Shown piece after piece: positions 61,360 to 64,000 of a stretch of DNA of 64,000 nt; positions within the stretch are counted from its first letter, which is position 1; every line of letters starts with the position of its first letter. A program made the position numbers and the translations under genes. Under the pieces are notes generated by a model. The model worked only from the letters and a program-made list of their open reading frames with translations, was not told where the DNA came from and ran no database searches. Source of the stretch: Lentzea guizhouensis (GTDB taxonomy: Bacteria > Actinomycetota > Actinomycetes > Mycobacteriales > Pseudonocardiaceae); assembly GCF_001701025.1 (NCBI RefSeq), contig NZ_CP016793.1, forward strand, positions 4,836,001 through 4,900,000, in the 5' to 3' direction.

Positions 61360-61714
61360 CGGACAGTCTCTCCTCCACGAGGACGCCGTTCTCGTCCCAC
61401 CGCCGCAGTTCGACCAACTCGCCGAACTTGTTGAACAGGCTTTGCTCGGCGAGTTTGCCGTTGCGGTGCCATTCGCGCCATTCGCCGACCGCGCAGCCTT
61501 GGTCGCACCGGCCTTCGACGTGCTTCTCGCCGGTCGGGTACCACTCGGTTTGGGGGCCGTGTTCGAGGCCGTTCACGTACGACGTGAGCGCAATCGTGCG
61601 ACCTCCGGTGTCGGTGTCCTCGAGTTCGCCGGTGAACGGCTCACCGTTGTGCAAGAGGATGGCGGCCGGCGTCTCGACGGTCTGGTGCCGATTGACGCGC
61701 ACGGCGTCGATCAC
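61340..61714 (-). CDS. YwqK/MORN-type immunity protein, second copy
   Basis: A 124-aa protein with HNGEPFTGELED, TEWYPTGEKHVEGR, EWHRNGKLAEQ and RRWDENGVLVEE repeats. It starts with a 4-nt overlap (ATGA) after the first copy, so translation is coupled. The conserved N-terminus RHQTVETPA is the segment also found in the chimeric remnant at 60675-60962. Its similarity to the first copy suggests duplication followed by divergence, as in immunity arrays facing variable toxins. Confidence 0.8.
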   Translation of the reverse strand: MIDAVRVNRHQTVETPAAILLHNGEPFTGELEDTDTGGRTIALTSYVNGLEHGPQTEWYPTGEKHVEGRCDQGCAVGEWREWHRNGKLAEQSLFNKFGELVELRRWDENGVLVEERLSGVTRGL

Positions 61715-62061
61715 CGCCCGAACGTCTTGTCCTCAGTCGGGTTGCCGTCCCTGTCCCAGCGCTTGCGTGCGACCGGCTGACCCTGGGCGTCGAACGTCCG
61801 CCACTCGGCGAGTTGACCGTTCGGATGCCATTTCTGCCACTCACCCACGGCGAGGCCGGCGTTGTTCACACCCTCTTGGCGCTTCTGCCCGTCGGGGTAC
61901 CAGAGAACCTGCGGGCCGTGCGGAATTCCCTGCCAGTAGGTGACGAGTCCGATGACGTTGCCGTCGGCGTCTTTGGTCTCCACCTCCCCGTCGAAGAGCT
62001 CACCATCGTGATGGACGCGCGTGGTCTCGTCCACGTACGACTCTGTGCTGTCGATGCGCAT
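61711..62061 (-). CDS. YwqK/MORN-type immunity protein, first copy (next to toxin)
   Basis: A 116-aa protein with MORN repeats HDGELFDGEVETKDADGN, VLWYPDGQKRQEG, KWHPNGQLAEWR and KRWDRDGNPTEDK. It starts 3 nt after the toxin stop, so it is the most likely cognate immunity protein. In Bacillus subtilis the YwqJ deaminase toxin is neutralised by YwqK, the same pairing as here. Confidence 0.85.
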   Translation of the reverse strand: MRIDSTESYVDETTRVHHDGELFDGEVETKDADGNVIGLVTYWQGIPHGPQVLWYPDGQKRQEGVNNAGLAVGEWQKWHPNGQLAEWRTFDAQGQPVARKRWDRDGNPTEDKTFGR

Positions 62062-62064
62062 GGG

Positions 62065-64000
62065 TCATTCCGTCGCTGGAGGTATGAAACTTCCCTTGGA
62101 CCTGTGGTCGAAGGGCGAATATTGAATGCGGCCAGTGTAACTGGGCACATCCCGCAGAAGCGTGTTGCAGTTGGCACACGCAGGCGCGTCGCTGCCGACG
62201 GGTGCCGTCACGACCTTCTTCTGCATCATGTCCTGCGTCCAGCGCGGGTCGAAGCGCATTTCCTGCAACGCTTCCCGGCCGAGAGCGGGAGGCACGGAGC
62301 CGGGACCGTGCTCTGCCTTCCACTGCGCGTCGAACTCCCGCTGGCGCGCCCACAACAACTCGTTGACCGCCTTGACCTCGGCGTGGCGCAGCGGCTCGTC
62401 GTGGTGGGCCTGTCCCTGCATGATCCACGGCTCGGTGACCACCTTGCCGTCGGCGTCCTTGAGGGCCTTCCCGTTCTCGCCCAGCACCGGCTTCTGCTGC
62501 ATGTCGGTGTCGTTCTTCATGACCGGGTGCTGCCAGTCACCCATGCCCTTGTAGTTCTCGCGCAGCAGCGGGTGCACGTTCTCCGGGTCGATGAGGTCCG
62601 TGGTGCCGCCGTTGACGCCCTCGGTGATCTTGCCGGTCTTGAGGTCCATGGCGACCGCGGAACACGGGCCGTCACCGGGCAGCTTGTTGGCGGCGTGGTA
62701 CTCCGCGCGTTGCCGGGAGAGGTCCTGGATGTACTCCTTGACCGGCTTGCCGTCGACGGTGTGGATGAGCCCGTCCTTCAACGTGACCCGGCTCGTGTCG
62801 TTCGGGTCGATCTCCTCGACGAGCGACCCGCGGGACCTGTCCTGGTCGAAGTCGGGATCGCGGACGTCAGGCGCCGGCCCGGGGTCCACCGCGGGATCCG
62901 GCAAGTGCTTCGGGTGGTCGACCGGTTGGTCACTCGCCGAGGGAGCCTTGGGCGACTCGTCCGCGTCCTCGCCGTCCCTGGTGGTCCCGTTGTCGTTGGC
63001 GGTCGAGTCGGTGTCGTCCGTGCCGCGGTCCTTGGCGCCGTCGGTGTCCGTGCCGTCGGTGTGGCGGTCGCTGTCCGGGGCGTAGCCGTCGTCGCCGGTC
63101 TTGGTCTTCGAACCGTCCGGGTGGTGGGTCTCCCACTCGCCGTTCGGCGGGATCTTCGGCTGGCGGGTGCCGTCGGGGCGGATCTCGGCGTCGCTGGTGA
63201 AGACGCGGCCGTTGGCGTCGGTCCAGGCCGGCTTGGTGGGGGCGAGGACCGGGGCGTCGAGGTGCTTGGAGAGCTGCTTGGCGAAGTCGTTGCTGCCGGC
63301 GTCGCAGCCGATCAGGCGAACGGGCTTGCTGCCGTCGTAGCCGCTGCGGCGCAACATGTCCGCGTACTCGGCGGGGGTGTAGTGGTGGCCGCCGACGCGG
63401 GCCCTGCCGTCCGGGGTGACGTGGACGTCCGCGGTGAAGTAGCGCGGGTCGTTCGGCACGCGGTGGGGGAGGTCGCCCATGTCCGGGTCGCCGCCGTGGT
63501 GGGAGACGCCGGCCGGGGTGGTTTCGACGTGCCGGTTGTGCGCCTCCTCGGGGGAGGGGCGGTCGGGGTCGTGCGTGGAGGGGTCGCTGTCGTGCGGTCG
63601 GTCGGGGTCGTGGGGCTTGTCGGCGTCCGAGCCGTGGTGGGGCGTGTCGGCGTCGGGGTGGCGCGGGGAGTCCGGGTGGGTGCCGGGCGCGTCGGGGGAG
63701 TGGTGCGGGGGTGCGGCGGTGTCGGTGCCACGGGAGCGAGAAGTGTCCGGGGTGTGCGGACGCGTGCCGTCGGGACGGGTGCCGTCGGGCCTGGTGCCGT
63801 CGGGACGGGAGGGGCTCTCGGGACGGTGCCGGGCCGGTGCCGTCTGGGCGGGAGGGGCTGTCGGGCGGTGCGGGCGTCCGGGCGGTTGGGGGCGTCCGGA
63901 CGGGACGGGCCGTTGGACGGGTGGCCGGTCGGGAGTCCGTGCGGGGCGAGGTGTCCGGGCGCGGCCGGCGTCGGACGGTTGGGGCGTCCGGGCGGGTCGG
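62065..64000 (-). CDS. polymorphic toxin with YwqJ-type deaminase domain (5' end outside window)
   Basis: The frame is open from the window edge; at least 645 residues are visible. The upstream part (64000 to about 63480) is a Pro/Asp/His-rich repeat linker (DGTRP, DPDRP units). Next comes a conserved pretoxin segment with RRSGYDGSKPVRLIGCDAG and VLAPTKPAWTDANGRVF, then another acidic linker. The last about 200 residues are a YwqJ-like nucleic-acid/nucleotide deaminase: CSAVAMDLKTGKITEG, zinc-binding His with catalytic Glu in RHAEVKAVNEL (codons near 62385) and CANC near the end. Such toxins are delivered to rival cells by type VII or similar secretion. It is followed at 3 nt by its YwqK immunity gene. 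Confidence 0.85.
   Translation of the reverse strand, partial: RPARTPQPSDAGRARTPRPARTPDRPPVQRPVPSGRPQPPGRPHRPTAPPAQTAPARHRPESPSRPDGTRPDGTRPDGTRPHTPDTSRSRGTDTAAPPHHSPDAPGTHPDSPRHPDADTPHHGSDADKPHDPDRPHDSDPSTHDPDRPSPEEAHNRHVETTPAGVSHHGGDPDMGDLPHRVPNDPRYFTADVHVTPDGRARVGGHHYTPAEYADMLRRSGYDGSKPVRLIGCDAGSNDFAKQLSKHLDAPVLAPTKPAWTDANGRVFTSDAEIRPDGTRQPKIPPNGEWETHHPDGSKTKTGDDGYAPDSDRHTDGTDTDGAKDRGTDDTDSTANDNGTTRDGEDADESPKAPSASDQPVDHPKHLPDPAVDPGPAPDVRDPDFDQDRSRGSLVEEIDPNDTSRVTLKDGLIHTVDGKPVKEYIQDLSRQRAEYHAANKLPGDGPCSAVAMDLKTGKITEGVNGGTTDLIDPENVHPLLRENYKGMGDWQHPVMKNDTDMQQKPVLGENGKALKDADGKVVTEPWIMQGQAHHDEPLRHAEVKAVNELLWARQREFDAQWKAEHGPGSVPPALGREALQEMRFDPRWTQDMMQKKVVTAPVGSDAPACANCNTLLRDVPSYTGRIQYSPFDHRSKGSFIPPATE

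Noticed and set aside
59641..64000. Type VII secretion genes for the toxin
   Set aside because: No WXG100, EccC or mycosin gene is in the window; if present they lie upstream of the toxin, beyond base 64000.

Overview
The window is high-GC chromosomal DNA with the codon bias, many GTG starts and many apparently leaderless promoters (a -10 TANNNT box 6-7 nt before the start codon) typical of an actinobacterium. The order polA (partial) ... SAM methyltransferase - rpsA - coaE::GrpB - DUF402 - uvrB matches the actinobacterial chromosome core. The accessory content (SARP regulator, NB-ARC/TPR proteins, secreted NlpC/P60 protein, polymorphic toxin locus) suggests a Pseudonocardiales member such as Lentzea or Saccharothrix; this placement is inference.

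Region by region. 1-5975: end of polA, a glycosyltransferase behind a perfect hairpin, a SecD-like lipoprotein, a 1.4-kb stretch without a supportable gene, and an Hsp70-like ATPase lacking a substrate-binding domain. 6133-9442: a compact four-gene operon (BesD-family Fe/2OG oxygenase, divergent ArgG paralogue, formyltransferase, RidA-like protein), the best candidate here for an undescribed small-molecule pathway; a Tat-exported class-V aminotransferase faces it. 10639-19598: regulators with clear operators (TetR, HxlR), a 1001-aa SARP/AfsR-type regulator, a secreted phosphodiesterase and two NlpC/P60 proteins. 20218-24309: two Gfo/Idh/MocA oxidoreductases behind a LacI-type operator, then small genes. 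24457-27643: TetR - YhgE/Pip - degenerate ABC ATPase operon with its operator. 27689-39406: housekeeping core, including rpsA, coaE and uvrB; uvrB has a RecA-independent (PafBC-type) DNA-damage promoter that makes its mRNA leaderless. 39407-40417: a non-coding kilobase with a 126-nt palindromic element and an orphan damage-type promoter. 40418-48395: MarR, MmcQ/YjbR and VOC proteins, an ABC-2 export operon whose ATPase is fused through a membrane segment to an extracytoplasmic alpha/beta hydrolase, and terC under a manganese (yybP-ykoY) riboswitch with a visible translational switch.

48485-57993: S9 peptidase, two tandem NLR-like NB-ARC/TPR proteins with an N-terminal RHIM-like amyloid-type motif, a RES-type toxin-antitoxin pair, GT87 and HdeD membrane proteins. 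58225-59495: an IS630 element with recognisable terminal inverted repeats and a frameshifted transposase. 59641-64000: the end of a polymorphic-toxin locus, with a YwqJ-type deaminase toxin (running off the window), three tandem YwqK/MORN-type immunity genes, and a chimeric remnant joining a MORN-gene start to the tail of an Imm49 immunity gene.

No tRNA, rRNA or CRISPR array was recognised.
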